Shown one piece after another: positions 1-10,251 of a DNA stretch of 64,000 nucleotides. The notes below the pieces were generated by a model. The model was not told the DNA's origin. It ran no database searches and worked only from the letters and a program-made list of their open reading frames with translations. Numbering within the stretch: position 1 is the stretch's first letter; every line of letters begins with the position of its first letter. Where the stretch lies: the NCBI GenBank assembly GCA_025200525.1, contig CM045760.1:46271932-46335931 (forward strand), in the 5' to 3' direction. Both the position numbers and the translations under genes were made by a program. Origin of the DNA: Camellia lanceoleosa. Taxonomy: Eukaryota > Streptophyta > Magnoliopsida > Ericales > Theaceae.

Positions 1-127
1 TCATTTTTTATTTTATATTTTAAATGTACCTAATTTATATGTACTTAAAAAATAAAATATTTATAAAATAAAATTAAAAAAAGTTAAATGAAAACAAAAG
101 TATGGAAAACAAACAAAATTCTAACTA

Positions 128-392
128 TATAGGGAAATTCTATTATAACACTCCCTGAAAGGAGTGTATCATATGTACTCTTAATTATGTCAATTTTTTT
201 TTTCAATAGTTATGATCAATTTTCTTCGTTAGTTATAATTTATGAGATCATTAATTATATCTCATGTGGTGTTTGATTATGAATTTTTTTTTTAATTATG
301 ACTAAAAAAATATAGAGTTATACTATTTTTTAATTATACTATTTTTTTCTTTAGTTATAAGGTATATATGGTACACTATTTCCCAACTATAT
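128..392. repeat. Possible small MITE with inverted arms
   Basis: Two arms read as imperfect inverted copies: about 160-187 (core AGTGTATCATATGTAC) and about 347-376 (its reverse complement with a few changes). Outer flanks share GGGAAAT in opposite orientation. No coding capacity and no clear target duplication, so this is a weak MITE call. The flanks 1-127 and 393-755 are AT-rich and I see nothing else in them. Confidence 0.3.
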
Positions 393-1194
393 ATTATATC
401 AACACACTTTTGGATGTAAGTAGTGAAAATGATCTAAGTCAAACTGAAAAGTTGGTTGTTCAAATTTGGTTTGGTAATAATGTGCTTAAAATTAAATTTG
501 GGTTTAAACTTGATTTGTTTACATAACAAGCCGATGTTGAACGAGTTTTTAACTAAATAAACACGAGTTAAGTTTGAATAACTTGATTTTTTATAATACA
601 TAAAAATTTGTCGAATCGAGTAATAATTTGTTCAAATTTAATTTCAAAATTTAACAATTCAAAGTTATACTCAAACTAAACTTATATAAATAATGAATTG
701 ATGTGAAATGATTTTTTTAACCACAGAGAATTCATCTAAAGCCAATTTAATACTTTAAGGTCATATTTGATTTATAAGATTAATAGTGAAGGTATTAATA
801 ATCCTATCAAATTAGTATGATATTCACCATCCAATTGTATTAGTAGGATAAATTATTCTCTTGTCCATTGTTTGATTTGCATTGAATAAGAAAATATATA
901 AAAATAAAAGAGTTCTTTTATTTTATTTCCCAACTCAAGTTATATAGACCCCGTTTGGTAGAGCTATAAAAAAGTGATTATAGATTATAACTTATAGCTT
1001 AACAGATTATGGCTTATAGATGTGAACATAAGCTGTTAATCTATTTAGTCCAGCTGTGGGATTATGGATTTAAGCAGCATAGTAGTGTTTGGTTAATAAG
1101 CCGTAAAATAACTTTTTACTGTATAATTGTCTTTTCTATCCTTATATGATATAAAAATGATTATTTTGTCATTTTTTTCAGTTTTAATTTAAAA

Positions 1195-1450
1195 AAATTA
1201 TTTCATTAATAAAAGTTAATATAATTAGTATTAATTAGTATCAATTAATATAAAAATTGATACATTTGATAAAAATGTAATGGAAGTATTATTGTTACAA
1301 TTTTTTTTTTCATTATAAATTAATTAGTATCAATTAATGGCTTAATTAGACTCAATTAATACTAAAATTATTAATTAGTATAAATTAATATTAATAATCA
1401 ACAATTGTTATTAATTAGTATCAATTAATAATTAGTTCATTACAAAAATA
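1195..1450. repeat. AT-rich degenerate tandem repeat
   Basis: Runs of ATTAGTATCAATTAATA-type words recur irregularly in direct and inverted orientation. They form part of the host element around the virus. No coding potential. Confidence 0.5.
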
Positions 1451-1486
1451 TACAATATTAATTTATTAATAATTAATACCAATTAA
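1450..1486 (+). repeat. 37-bp direct repeat, left copy, flanking the viral insertion
   Basis: The 37 bases from ATACAATATTAATTTATT to ACCAATTAA are identical to 9590-9626. The two copies bracket the viral sequence exactly. They may be a long target duplication or pre-existing tandem units of the AT-rich element between which the virus was joined; a third degraded copy at about 9767-9800 favours the second view. Confidence 0.8.
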
Positions 1487-1566
1487 ATATGAAGGAGATG
1501 GATTACGAAATCAAATATGAACACAATTAAACAACAATAGTATTGGAATGCACAAAACCAAAAACA

Positions 1567-1572
1567 TTTATT
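1567..1572 (-). terminator. Candidate poly(A) signal of the viral transcript
   Basis: AATAAA on the minus strand, about 200 bases downstream of the TATA box. In pararetroviruses the poly(A) signal lies shortly after the transcription start so that the circular genome yields a terminally redundant RNA; spacing here fits. AT-rich context makes a chance match possible. Confidence 0.4.
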
Positions 1573-1768
1573 TAAAACATTTAATTAAGTTGAATACAGA
1601 AAATAAATAACTTGTACTTAAATAACTTGCACTTACAATGGTTGTAATCTGCAAGGATCTTAACTGAGTTGAACAGAAAGGAAAAACCTCACTCAGGGCA
1701 CTCTGTTTTCTTACAAACGAAAGGGTTGAAGAAAATTGAAAGTTGCTGAGTGATTACAATTGATTACA

Positions 1769-1776
1769 ATATATAG
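1769..1776 (-). promoter_or_regulatory. Viral TATA box
   Basis: CTATATATT on the minus strand downstream of ORF3, with predicted start of transcription near 1740. This is the place of the 35S-type promoter in caulimovirids. A direct repeat sits immediately upstream of it. Confidence 0.55.
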
Positions 1777-1780
1777 AAAA

Positions 1781-1989
1781 TAAAATGAACTATGCAGCAT
1801 GTGAACAACTATGCAAAGATGTGAATCGACCGAAAAGATTGGAGACCGAAAGCAGAGCTGTCGATTGTTAAAATGAACTATGCAGCATGTGAACAACTAT
1901 GCAAAGATGAATCGATCAAGGCACTGGCAAAGATTGGAGACCGAAAGCAGTAGCCGGTTGCTAAAATGAACTATGCAGCATGTGAACAA
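1781..1989 (-). repeat. Duplicated viral promoter-upstream region
   Basis: A unit beginning TAAAATGAACTATGCAGCAT (plus strand) recurs at 1781, 1869 and 1962, giving two full copies of about 88-93 bp and a partial third. It includes the shared word GATTGGAGACCGAAAGCAG. In the viral sense it lies directly upstream of the TATA box, where enhancers are expected. Confidence 0.85.
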
Positions 1990-2077
1990 AGGAATCAGAA
2001 TAAATACAAATTAGCAGCTTTTCTCAAAAGAGTATTGATTGAAGCCAATTTTGCATTTATTGGGAATCCTATGTTGA

Positions 2078-3505
2078 TTATGCATATGGATCCTGAGCAT
2101 CCTGGAACTCGGGTCGTCCATATGGAATGGATTGAGTAGTTGAACCTTCAGAAGACGGGTCTGAACCGGATCCGTCTTCAGATTCCTTTGAACTGGTTGA
2201 TTGGGCTTGAGCGCGATCCACAAGTTGCCGGGCCATTTGAAACATTTCATCTCGGGATGGCTTGGACTTGACTTTGGATTTAGCTTTGGGCTGAGCAGGT
2301 GGTGAAATGGGCTTTGACTGGGCCTTTGATTTGGATTTTGATTTAGACTTGGACTGAGTCTGAGGCTGAGCTGGTATAACAGGAGCTTTAGCTTTGGACT
2401 TGGATGATTTGGGCTTGGAACCACTAGATGAGGGGCTTCCAAGGTTGACTGGAGGAAGACTGGGCTGACTTCCTTGGCTGATTGCAGCAGTTGGGTTCTG
2501 CTGGGCTTTGACCATGGATGGAGTTGGAGCACATTGATTGGGAGGAAATTCCTCATAAACGATTTCAATAATTCGGGGCACATTGAATTTAGCCCACCAT
2601 TTGACTGAGTGTTGGCGGATAATTATGTTATCATCAATCCCATAATGCCATTTAAATATCCATAGAATTTTGTATTTGGACATAAAATTGAGCAATATAG
2701 GAAATTGTTTTTGATGAGTAGTGAATGGGTAAACAGCAGCAAAATAAGCAATTGTTTCATTGAGAGAACTGGGGAGAATTTCTGAAATGGCGCCGTAATG
2801 TGTCCACCATCTCACAAACCAGGTTGGTAACTCGGATTTGAATTTTTGATCAAAGGAAATGAACCAGGAGTGACTGAATGACTCATTTTGGTACAAGAAC
2901 AATTTGAACCAAGCATCAAGATAATCATGATAATTATATTGAATAGAGTGACCAGGTAAATCTCGAAGCAGATTAGAATTTCCCCATTCTGCAAGAGAGA
3001 CAATATTATGAATGTAGAGTGAATGGTATAGGATCTTATAAGCATAAGTTCGATCCTGAATGGGTTTGATTAAGATGGAATGATGGTTGAGCAAAATGTC
3101 TTTGTAGTAGGAGAGATTTTTCTCTGGAGGTGAACTAATGAAATGGCATCCGGAACCAAAATGGAATTGAGCAATTTCATTAATGGTTTGACTTCTAGGG
3201 TGACTGGGTTCTTTGTAGAACAGGTTAGTAACATGTGATTTGGTGTACTCAGTGCGTGAGGGTCGCACCTGATTAATTGGGAATGGAGTAACAGAAATGG
3301 CTTGACTAGAAGCAAAAGGATCATTAGCCAAGGCAGATGAATAATCAGGACGGTGAATAGTACCAAGAGTATGGTATCTGTTAATTAGGTCAATAGGTTT
3401 GGATGGATGAACTGACTCCAAAGGAGGAGGAACTATGAGTTGATTAGGTTTACTAGAACCAGAAGAGGGAACCAAAGCCTTGGAAGGAGGCCTTGGGCGA
3501 GACAT
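2078..3505 (-). CDS. Endogenous pararetrovirus ORF3, function unknown
   Basis: An uninterrupted frame of 475 codons from the ATG at 3505 (an upstream TTG at 3523 is not needed). Residues about 1-75 are Pro/Ser-rich; about 90-320 form an aromatic- and Trp-rich folded region with no motif I can name; about 340-420 are low-complexity Lys/Ser/Pro with a (KS)n run; the C-terminus is acidic and Ser-rich. It follows ORF2 with a 21-base gap ending in a strong 3' splice-site-like sequence. Florendoviruses carry an unassigned ORF at this position, so I equate them by place and general character only. No enzyme signature is visible. It is open although the polyprotein is broken, which may simply reflect a recent insertion. 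Confidence 0.7.
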   Translation of the reverse strand: MSRPRPPSKALVPSSGSSKPNQLIVPPPLESVHPSKPIDLINRYHTLGTIHRPDYSSALANDPFASSQAISVTPFPINQVRPSRTEYTKSHVTNLFYKEPSHPRSQTINEIAQFHFGSGCHFISSPPEKNLSYYKDILLNHHSILIKPIQDRTYAYKILYHSLYIHNIVSLAEWGNSNLLRDLPGHSIQYNYHDYLDAWFKLFLYQNESFSHSWFISFDQKFKSELPTWFVRWWTHYGAISEILPSSLNETIAYFAAVYPFTTHQKQFPILLNFMSKYKILWIFKWHYGIDDNIIIRQHSVKWWAKFNVPRIIEIVYEEFPPNQCAPTPSMVKAQQNPTAAISQGSQPSLPPVNLGSPSSSGSKPKSSKSKAKAPVIPAQPQTQSKSKSKSKSKAQSKPISPPAQPKAKSKVKSKPSRDEMFQMARQLVDRAQAQSTSSKESEDGSGSDPSSEGSTTQSIPYGRPEFQDAQDPYA

Positions 3506-3524
3506 CTGTGAAATAAGGAACAAA
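3506..3524 (-). promoter_or_regulatory. Candidate 3' splice acceptor abutting the ORF3 ATG
   Basis: On the minus strand the bases before the ORF3 ATG read TTGTTCCTTATTTCACAG: a pyrimidine-rich tract ending in CAG, immediately followed by ATG. Rice tungro bacilliform virus (same family) is known to express its last ORF from a spliced RNA, which makes this placement meaningful. Confidence 0.45.
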
Positions 3525-3526
3525 GA

Positions 3527-3757
3527 TTAGCAACCAGAAAGAAGATCTAAATAATTCTGGTAATAAAACAAATCATTGTAGTAATTTTGACATAGAACAC
3601 GTCGAGCTTGTAACTGTTGATGATTGATGTATTGAGCGCGTTTAGTAGTAAGTCTGGTTGATTTAAGACGGGTAATGCGGCGGTTAACTTGTCTGATCAG
3701 GGTTTGGTAATGGGTAATTTGGGTTTTAACATAAGAAATATGTGGAGTAGCACTCAT
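3527..3757 (-). CDS. Endogenous pararetrovirus ORF2, small basic protein
   Basis: 76 codons, rich in Arg, Lys, Gln and Tyr, with a predicted helical, coiled-coil-like pattern (alternating hydrophobic, Gln and basic residues). Its ATG overlaps the stop codon of the polyprotein as ATGA (3757-3754), the arrangement used for termination-reinitiation in polycistronic pararetroviral RNAs. No conserved domain recognised. Small basic proteins with nucleic-acid binding roles precede or follow the polyprotein in several caulimovirid genera, but equivalence is not shown. The frame is intact. Confidence 0.6.
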   Translation of the reverse strand: MSATPHISYVKTQITHYQTLIRQVNRRITRLKSTRLTTKRAQYINHQQLQARRVLCQNYYNDLFYYQNYLDLLSGC

Positions 3758-4806
3758 CCCTTACCCCCCTGTAAAAATTCCCGGGTAAGAAAATCAGGAA
3801 GGGAATTTTGACAACCAGGTATGTAAGTAATGTCAAAATCAAAAATACTTAAAATAGATTGCCAACGGGCAAAAATTTGTTTACTAGCAAGATTTTGAAC
3901 ATCCTTTTCCAAAACATATTTAGCAGATTTGCAATCAACACGAAGTAAAAATTTTTGATTTAAAATATCATCTTGAAATTTTTGAATGCATAAAACAGTA
4001 GATAAAATTTCTTTTTTAATGGTACTATAATTTAATTGTGCAGTATTCCAGACACCAGAATGAAAACGAACAATTTGTTCAGGTGACTGAGGAGTAACTT
4101 GCTGGAGCAGAATACCACCATAACCAATATCAGAAGCATCGGTTTGAATGATTTTGAATGAATTCTCAGTAGGAATACCAAGACAAGGAAGAGATTTAAC
4201 ATATTTTTTAACTTGTTGAACAACAGCAGTATGAGTAGAAGACCAAGGAGGAGGATTATCTTTTAACCTATCAAACAGAGGTTGACAGATTTTCCTAAGG
4301 TCTTGATAGAAATCAGCTATGTAATTGAGAGAACCTAGGAACCGTTGTAGTTGAGTTTTATCAAGAATTTCATCAGGAAACTTAGACGCAAATTCAATAG
4401 AGCGACTAATAGGAGAATAGTATTATGATGAATATCATATCCTAAAAATCTAACTTTAGTTTGAAACAATTTAATCTTAGGAGCGTAAATGACTAGACCA
4501 TGACTTTTAATTGTATAAAAGAATGCAGTTAAATGTTTCCAATGTTCATGGATTGATTTGGAGAAAATTAATATGTCATCAATGTAAACAATGGAAAAAT
4601 GACTAAATGGGTTAAATATGTCATTCATTATATGTTGAAATTCACTAGGAGCATTTTTTAAACCAAAGGGCATGACATTCCATTCATATTGCCCAAAAGG
4701 TGTATTAAATGCAGTTTTATATCTATCTTTAGGGTGAATTTGGATTTGCCAAAAACCACTTTTTAAAACAAATTCTTGAAAATAATGACTTGATTAAGTC
4801 TTTTAA
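3754..4806 (-). pseudogene. Viral polyprotein, reverse transcriptase palm to RNase H (frameshifted part)
   Basis: C-terminal part of the polyprotein. The first 130 bases and the block at 4335-4673 hold RT motifs (MPFGLKNAPSEFQ, then the catalytic YIDDILIFS), and a frame change near 4410-4340 leads into RNase H. RNase H residues are visible: an Asp in QTDASDIGYGG, a Glu in TIKKEILS and an Asp in RVDCKSAKY. It ends with a TGA at 3754-3756 overlapping the ORF2 start. Compared with the upstream open part the reading frame shifts near 4800 and again near 4410, so no continuous protein is made. In the virus this domain copies the pregenomic RNA into DNA. Confidence 0.8.
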
Positions 4807-7800
4807 TTAAATCTTTTTATTAGGAATAGGGTATCGAATCCATTCAAGAACAGCATTTAATGGTTTGTAATTAATAACTAGGCGAGGAACACCTCGTTCT
4901 AATTCAGCATTTTTATTAACATAAAAAGCAGGACAAGACCATGGTGATTTACTTGGACTAATTATTCTATTTTTTAATAATTCATTAATTTCTTTTTTAC
5001 ACATTTCTAACAAGTCATGATTCATTTGAATAGGTCGGGATTTAGTAGGAATTTGTTTTTCATTGAATCCTTTAATATATGGTAATGTAACTACATGCTT
5101 TTTCCTATGCCAAAATGCAGTAGGTAAAGAGGAGCAAACAGTTGATTCAAGTTTTAATTTAAAATCATTAATTTGAGAAATGAGAATTGGATCAGTTAAT
5201 TGTTGGTCAATTCTTTTGTACTTAATTTCTTCTTTAAGAAAATTAATATGTCGAGTTAATCTTTGAATAGTATGGGTAATAGAACAATCTTGTAATTGAT
5301 TTAATTCTAATGGTTCAGGTGGAAACAAAAATTTAAATGTGACAGGATGTCCTAAAACATGAGTAGTAATGCCTTCAGTGGAAGTAGTAAATGGATATAG
5401 TAATGAAATGAAGGGTGTACCTAATATAATTCTATCAGTCATGTTTTTAACTAAAACAAATGTAGTTTTGAAACAAACATTATTTTGGCAAACATGTACT
5501 TTAGGTAATTTATATTTAATATGCATTTTACTACCATTAGCAGAGGTTAATTTCTCTTGACATTTGTGATAATATTTAGTAGGAAGTAATCCTTCTTGAA
5601 TGCAATTTAAATCAGCACCAGTATCAATTAATGCAATTAATTCTAATTCAAAGTCTTCAACTATGATTTTAATTCTGGAATACCATTTTTGCATATAAAT
5701 TTTGTTAAGTAAATTTAATCTTTTATCTTCAAGGTTAGTAGCTTCGGATCTATTATCAAAAATAAGTTTATCGGGATTTGTGTGGTCAGATTCAAAATCA
5801 GAATGGGTGTCAGATTTTGGATTAGGTTGAAAATTATTTAAGTTTTGTTTAAGTTTAATATTAATGATTTCATTTTCTAATTTATTATCTTTACTTTGAA
5901 GTTCTCTGATAGTTTGTTTAATTTGATTTATTTCAGATTGTAAATCTTGAAGTGTAACTTCTTTAGTTTTATTTTTAAATTTTTCTAAAGTTTTAGTTAA
6001 ACTGATTATGGGTTTATTGAATTTTGGTGTAGTATCTTTTTGAAGTAATAAATTTCTTAATTTATCAATATATTGTTGTTTTAATTGAGGATCATCTAAT
6101 TTACTAATTAAATCGATTAAAGCAGATTCTTCCTGAGTATGTTTGGTTAGAACAGAGATTTGTTTAATAGGTTTACAACAAACATCAGTACATCCTAAAG
6201 TAATTTGATTATGTTGGTTATCAGAATCAGATTGATTTTTATCAGAAGGGGAACTGGATGTAGATGGAGGAACAGAAGAGGAATCATTATCAGATTGATT
6301 TAATTGTAAGATATCAAATAATTGAATTTTGGATTCTTCATTAATTTGGAGTTGGTTAACTCTATCTTTAAGTTTTTGTTTTTCTTTGCATTTATTAGCA
6401 TAATGACCTTTTTGACCACAATTATAACAGGTAATATCTTGATTAGATTTTGGAGATGATTTAGATTTATGATATTTCTTTTTAGGTTTAGTATAATATT
6501 TGTCATTAGATTTAGAAGGTGGATAAGGCTTCTTATATTTATGATAATGCTTGGATTTATAATTTCTATGTTTTGAATATTTATGTGATTTCCTACGAGA
6601 GGGTGCAACAGGAGGTAATCCATATTGTTCACAAAAATTGCCTAATTCATATTTGGCTTTATGTTTATCTTTAGAAGCTTTTTGACTAAGTTTTAAATCA
6701 ATACACATTTTTAAACCTTCTTTTTGAATAGTGCTTATTATATCACCATATGTTAAATTATCATATTCAATAATACCAGTAGGTTGACTAAGAACATCTC
6801 GGATTTTGTGAGCAAATAAACTAGGTAATCCATTAATGAATTTTTCTTTCCAAAATGATTTAGTACAATCTTCTCTTAACATAACTCGAGAAGTAAAGAC
6901 ATCTTTATACCATCTAAAGTCACTTAATGTTGGACATGTAAGATTACTAAGTTGATCATGTATACGAGAATAAATATTAGTTGGGGTACCAATAAAATGG
7001 CGAACAATAGTATAGATTAATTGATTAATACCATCAGGATGACAACATCCTAAGTTTTCATCAAAAATAGGTAATCCTTGATCATCAGTTTGATTAGCAT
7101 AAATTATGGATTCTCTTTGATCTTCAGTTAAGTATTTTTCCCACCAAGATTTGAGCATACCAGTAAAACTAGTAGTGATTAAAGTAACAATTTCAGGTTG
7201 AGTATATTGGGGATAGTTAGATAGATAACTGTTAGAAACCATGGATAAATGATTTAATTTTTGGAGGATTTGATCTTCACTAAGACCATCAATATTCCAT
7301 TCGTATAATCTTTTAGCAGAAACAGAAAATTGATTATTAATATTATTTTCTTCAAATTGTAAATCGACAGGAGTAGGTTTATTATACCAATTCTTAGTAG
7401 TTTGGGGATTAACTTTTGGATAATGGATTTTTGTAACTTGGAATTGTTGTGTTAATTGATTTATCTCATTATCGGTGTCAGATGGAGTAGAATTCGGATC
7501 AATATCAAATTGTTGATTTAGAACAGTAATTCCTTTATCCTTAGAAGGTGAAGGAGTATCAGTGGTAGATAATTTGTTAAATAATTTTTCAATAGCTTGG
7601 ACAGTAGAGGATTGATCATTTGTAACTAAACTAGTTTGCTTTGAACGATTAGTAGGGAGATTTAACAAAGGTGCATCTAAAGGTTGTTTATTAGATGAAT
7701 TGGGAATAGATTCTAAATTGGTTTCTATTTTATCTAATTGTTTACCAATAGTGTTTAAACATTGGTTTGTATAATTATTTTGTTCAATGACTTTTTTAAT

Positions 7801-8550
7801 CTCATGATCATTGCCAGGTAATTTAAAAGGTGAAGCAGGAAGTTCAGTACCTTGTTGATTTAAGATAATGTTTTCTAATGGAGGATGACTAGAGCTAACT
7901 GTAGTGGTAGCAGAAGTTTTCCATTTATGTTTTGTAATGGTATTTAATTTTTTGTAATATTTTTCAACATATTCAAGTAAAGGTAATTCAAAACCATATT
8001 GAACCATAAAATCATACCATTCCTGGGAAATTTGAGACATTTGAGTAGAATTATATTTAGCATAATAAGCATGACGCTGAGTGCGATGAGCTTTGGATTT
8101 GAAATCGATAAGTAATTGTTCAAGATTGGGAGTAAAATGTTTGTGGATTGTTAATAATTGAGGATTAACAGGTGGTGTGAATTCTTCCATATCAGTTTGA
8201 GTTGGAGAATTTGTTGAATTAACTTCTTCTTCAGGGAAGTGAGTATGTGTTGAATAAACTAGCTTACTAATTTGGGAAGTCGTGGAATTATCAATTCTTT
8301 TTAATTTATTTTGAGTTGAAGGACCAATATGTGGTCCGAAATGTATTTGACTATTTTTTCGGAATAATGGGGTAGTAAATATTTCATCTTCAGTTTCAAT
8401 TTCACTAGGGACACTAGATGTACTATGTCGAGAAGATTGGCTACGATTAAATTTAATATGAACAGAACCATCATTAAATTGACGGATATCTTGGATATCA
8501 GTTATGGATGATTGTTGTTGATTATGTTTGTAATGTTCATTAACAGTAAT
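4807..8550 (-). pseudogene. Viral polyprotein, capsid - protease - start of reverse transcriptase (long open part)
   Basis: Open for about 1,247 codons from the stop at 8551 to 4807; the first Met in it is at 8190. In order: an acidic and Ser/Thr-rich linker; the capsid region with a CCHC knuckle (CYNCGQKGHYANKC, about 6380-6420) flanked by Lys-rich stretches; a further cysteine cluster (CTDVCC, about 6170-6190); a coiled-coil-like segment; the aspartic protease active site (ALIDTGADLN, about 5610-5640); and the first RT motifs with RLVINYKPLN. The length and lack of stops argue for a fairly young insertion. It is a pseudogene because it is cut off from the movement protein by a stop and from the rest of RT by a frameshift. 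Confidence 0.85.
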
Positions 8551-9306
8551 TCATTCATCAGGTAACTCAACATTTTTCCATTCAATCATTTGTGGAACAT
8601 TAATATGTGAATCAGTACTACTACTTTGTATTAATAAAGTTTTATCTTTGGGTGATTTATGCAAAGCATGAACATTTAAATTAGTTTTCATACATTTATA
8701 ATGAACACGATAAATTAAAGCAATATTATGAGTTTTAGTCATCATGTTAGTAAATGAACCATGTAATTGAATATTTAATGTTAAAGCATGTAAAATATTT
8801 GGATCTTTTAAACTAAGTGTAAAATCAGGAAAACAATTAAAATGAATCGACCTTTATGAAGCCCAGTTTCCATCATACCCATTAAACTATCATTGTAATT
8901 AAGAAAACGAGCATCACGTAAACATAACAAAACAGAAGTATTTTTACCTTGTGGAGTTAATGGTTTAATACCAACTTGAATTAATCCTATATGAATAAAA
9001 TTGTAATCATTTTTTAAATATCTCTTAATAAGTTGAGCATCAAATAATTGATGTGTTTCCTGGTTTTTCCAAAGCATAAACTTGTTCCATAGTTTTAACA
9101 TGCAAAGTGAATTTAAAAGTATTCTGTACAAAAGAAGTTTTATAAATTTCTTTAATTGGTAATTTTGGTATATTCCAGTCTACATTAATTGGATCATTTT
9201 GTATTTCAACATCTTCTTCATTAATTACTAAACCGTGATTAGGTATGGAAGGCAAGGTAGTTGACCTAGAACTGACTGATGAGTTACTTCTAAATAATCG
9301 ACTCAT
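8551..9306 (-). pseudogene. Viral polyprotein, 30K-type movement protein (broken)
   Basis: Begins at the ATG at 9306. The first 88 codons are in one frame, the middle (with IHIGLIQVGIKPLT, the hallmark of caulimovirid 30K movement proteins) in another, and the C-terminal third (about 8551-8745, with a W..VELP element) in a third. It ends at a TGA at 8551-8553 where the sequence otherwise reads on in frame into the capsid part; a Trp codon is usual at this spot, so a TGG to TGA change is likely. In the virus this protein opens plasmodesmata for cell-to-cell movement. Two frameshifts plus the stop make it non-functional here. Confidence 0.8.
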
Positions 9307-9589
9307 TGTTCTGTTTAATTAATCAGTTTTACAATTATCTTAATACATACCCTATTCTTGTCAAGTTATCACAGACCAAATTGGTTTAATACAGACCCTA
9401 TCCTAAATGTCCACACTGCCTAACTCTAAGGACTTACTCTGGACAGGAAACGGAAATGGGTGATATAAACCAGGTGGATAACAGACTGATCTCGTGGGTG
9501 ATTAAGATGGAACCGAAAACTAGATTAATCAAATAAACAATAGGAACGATTAAGTGGAAGAAACTAAACAGTTAGAAACAGGATACAAC
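9307..9589 (-). other. Viral leader / intergenic segment
   Basis: The 283 bases upstream of ORF1 in the viral sense. A clear tRNA-Met primer site (TGGTATCAGAGC) is absent here and in 1487-1740, so either the primer site is degraded or part of the leader was lost on integration. Confidence 0.5.
9432..9438 (-). promoter_or_regulatory. Candidate 5' splice donor in the viral leader
   Basis: Minus strand reads CCAGA|GTAAGTCC, with GTAAGT matching the donor consensus perfectly. It lies about 130 bases upstream of the ORF1 start and could pair with the acceptor at 3506. Confidence 0.35.
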
Positions 9590-9626
9590 ATACAATATTA
9601 ATTTATTAATAATTAATACCAATTAA
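9590..9626 (+). repeat. 37-bp direct repeat, right copy
   Basis: Identical to 1450-1486; marks the right border of the viral insertion. Confidence 0.8.
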
Positions 9627-9639
9627 TATTGATTTTTTA

Positions 9640-9850
9640 ATTAATATTGATTTTTTTTTCTTTTTCTTCAGAAATATACAATTTTTTATTTTTTAATTAA
9701 TATTGATTTTTTTTCTTTTTCTTCAGAAATATACAATTTTTTATTTTTTAATTAATATAAAAATATACAATATGAATTTATTAATAATTAATATTGATTT
9801 TTTTCTTTTTCTTCAAAAATATATAACTTTTTCTTTTTTAATTAATATTA
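9640..9850. repeat. ~57-bp tandem repeat of the host AT-rich element
   Basis: Units of the type TTAATATTGATTTTTTTTC followed by TTTTTCTTCAGAAATATAC repeat near 9641 and 9698, and a degraded unit near 9797. They belong to the element interrupted by the virus. Confidence 0.75.
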
Positions 9851-10251
9851 ATATTAAAATTTGCGTATTGACGAGGGCATTTAAGTAATTTTAGCCTTCC
9901 ACACTAACTGCGTGCTTAAGTTGCAAATTTAAGCACCTCCTGACCAGCTTTTGAGATAAGCTGAGAAATAGTTTAATTTAAGTTATAAGCTGGTTAGCTT
10001 AAGCTGCACCAAACACAATATTTTAACTTAAATTAAGCTAAAAGTTGAAATAAACAACTTATAAGTTCTACCAAACAGGCCTATAATCTCACCCCTACCC
10101 TACTATTAATAATCTTACAAATTTATTAGATTAATTATTTATTAAATTAATAATTCTGAAATAAAATTTTAAAATAAACATAAAATTATTAAGTCCACAA
10201 ATTAATAATTCCAACCACATATTTTAATCCTATCAATCAGATATTTCTTAA

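Larger units (their letters stand above)
1487..9589 (-). mobile_element. Endogenous pararetrovirus (Caulimoviridae, Florendovirus/Petuvirus-like)
   Basis: About 8.1 kb on the minus strand, the size of one caulimovirid genome. Order in the viral sense: leader (9589-9307), polyprotein ORF1 with a 30K-type movement protein, capsid zinc knuckle, aspartic protease, reverse transcriptase and RNase H (9306-3754), small ORF2 (3757-3527), ORF3 (3505-2078), then an intergenic region with TATA box and poly(A) signal. There is no integrase and no LTR, which separates it from a retrotransposon. A single polyprotein followed by extra ORFs resembles florendoviruses; the genus is an inference. ORF1 has frameshifts near 9050, 8850, 4800 and 4410 and one premature stop at 8551, so this copy cannot make the full polyprotein. 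Confidence 0.85.
947..10082. mobile_element. Non-autonomous TIR element containing the viral insertion
   Basis: The left terminus (CCCCGTTTGGTAGAGCTATAA at 949-969, trimmed here to the part shared) and the reverse complement of the right terminus (GGCCTGTTTGGTAGAACTT) share the GTTTGGTAGA core typical of plant hAT or PIF-type MITEs. Subterminal DNA on both sides carries repeated TTATAAGC/GCTTATA motifs. The original element is about 947-1486 plus 9590-10082, with the pararetrovirus lodged inside it. No transposase gene is present and flanking duplications are not clear. Confidence 0.45.

Noticed and set aside
2011..2583. 190-codon frame on the minus strand overlapping ORF3
   Set aside because: Low-complexity Pro/Ser/Lys shadow of the repetitive part of ORF3 in another frame.
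1487..9589. Reading the viral copy as an LTR retrotransposon
   Set aside because: No LTRs, no integrase, presence of a movement-protein domain and a caulimovirid-type capsid cysteine cluster.
9307..9589. tRNA-Met primer site of the pararetrovirus
   Set aside because: No match to TGGTATCAGAGC on the minus strand with fewer than several mismatches; not reported as a feature.
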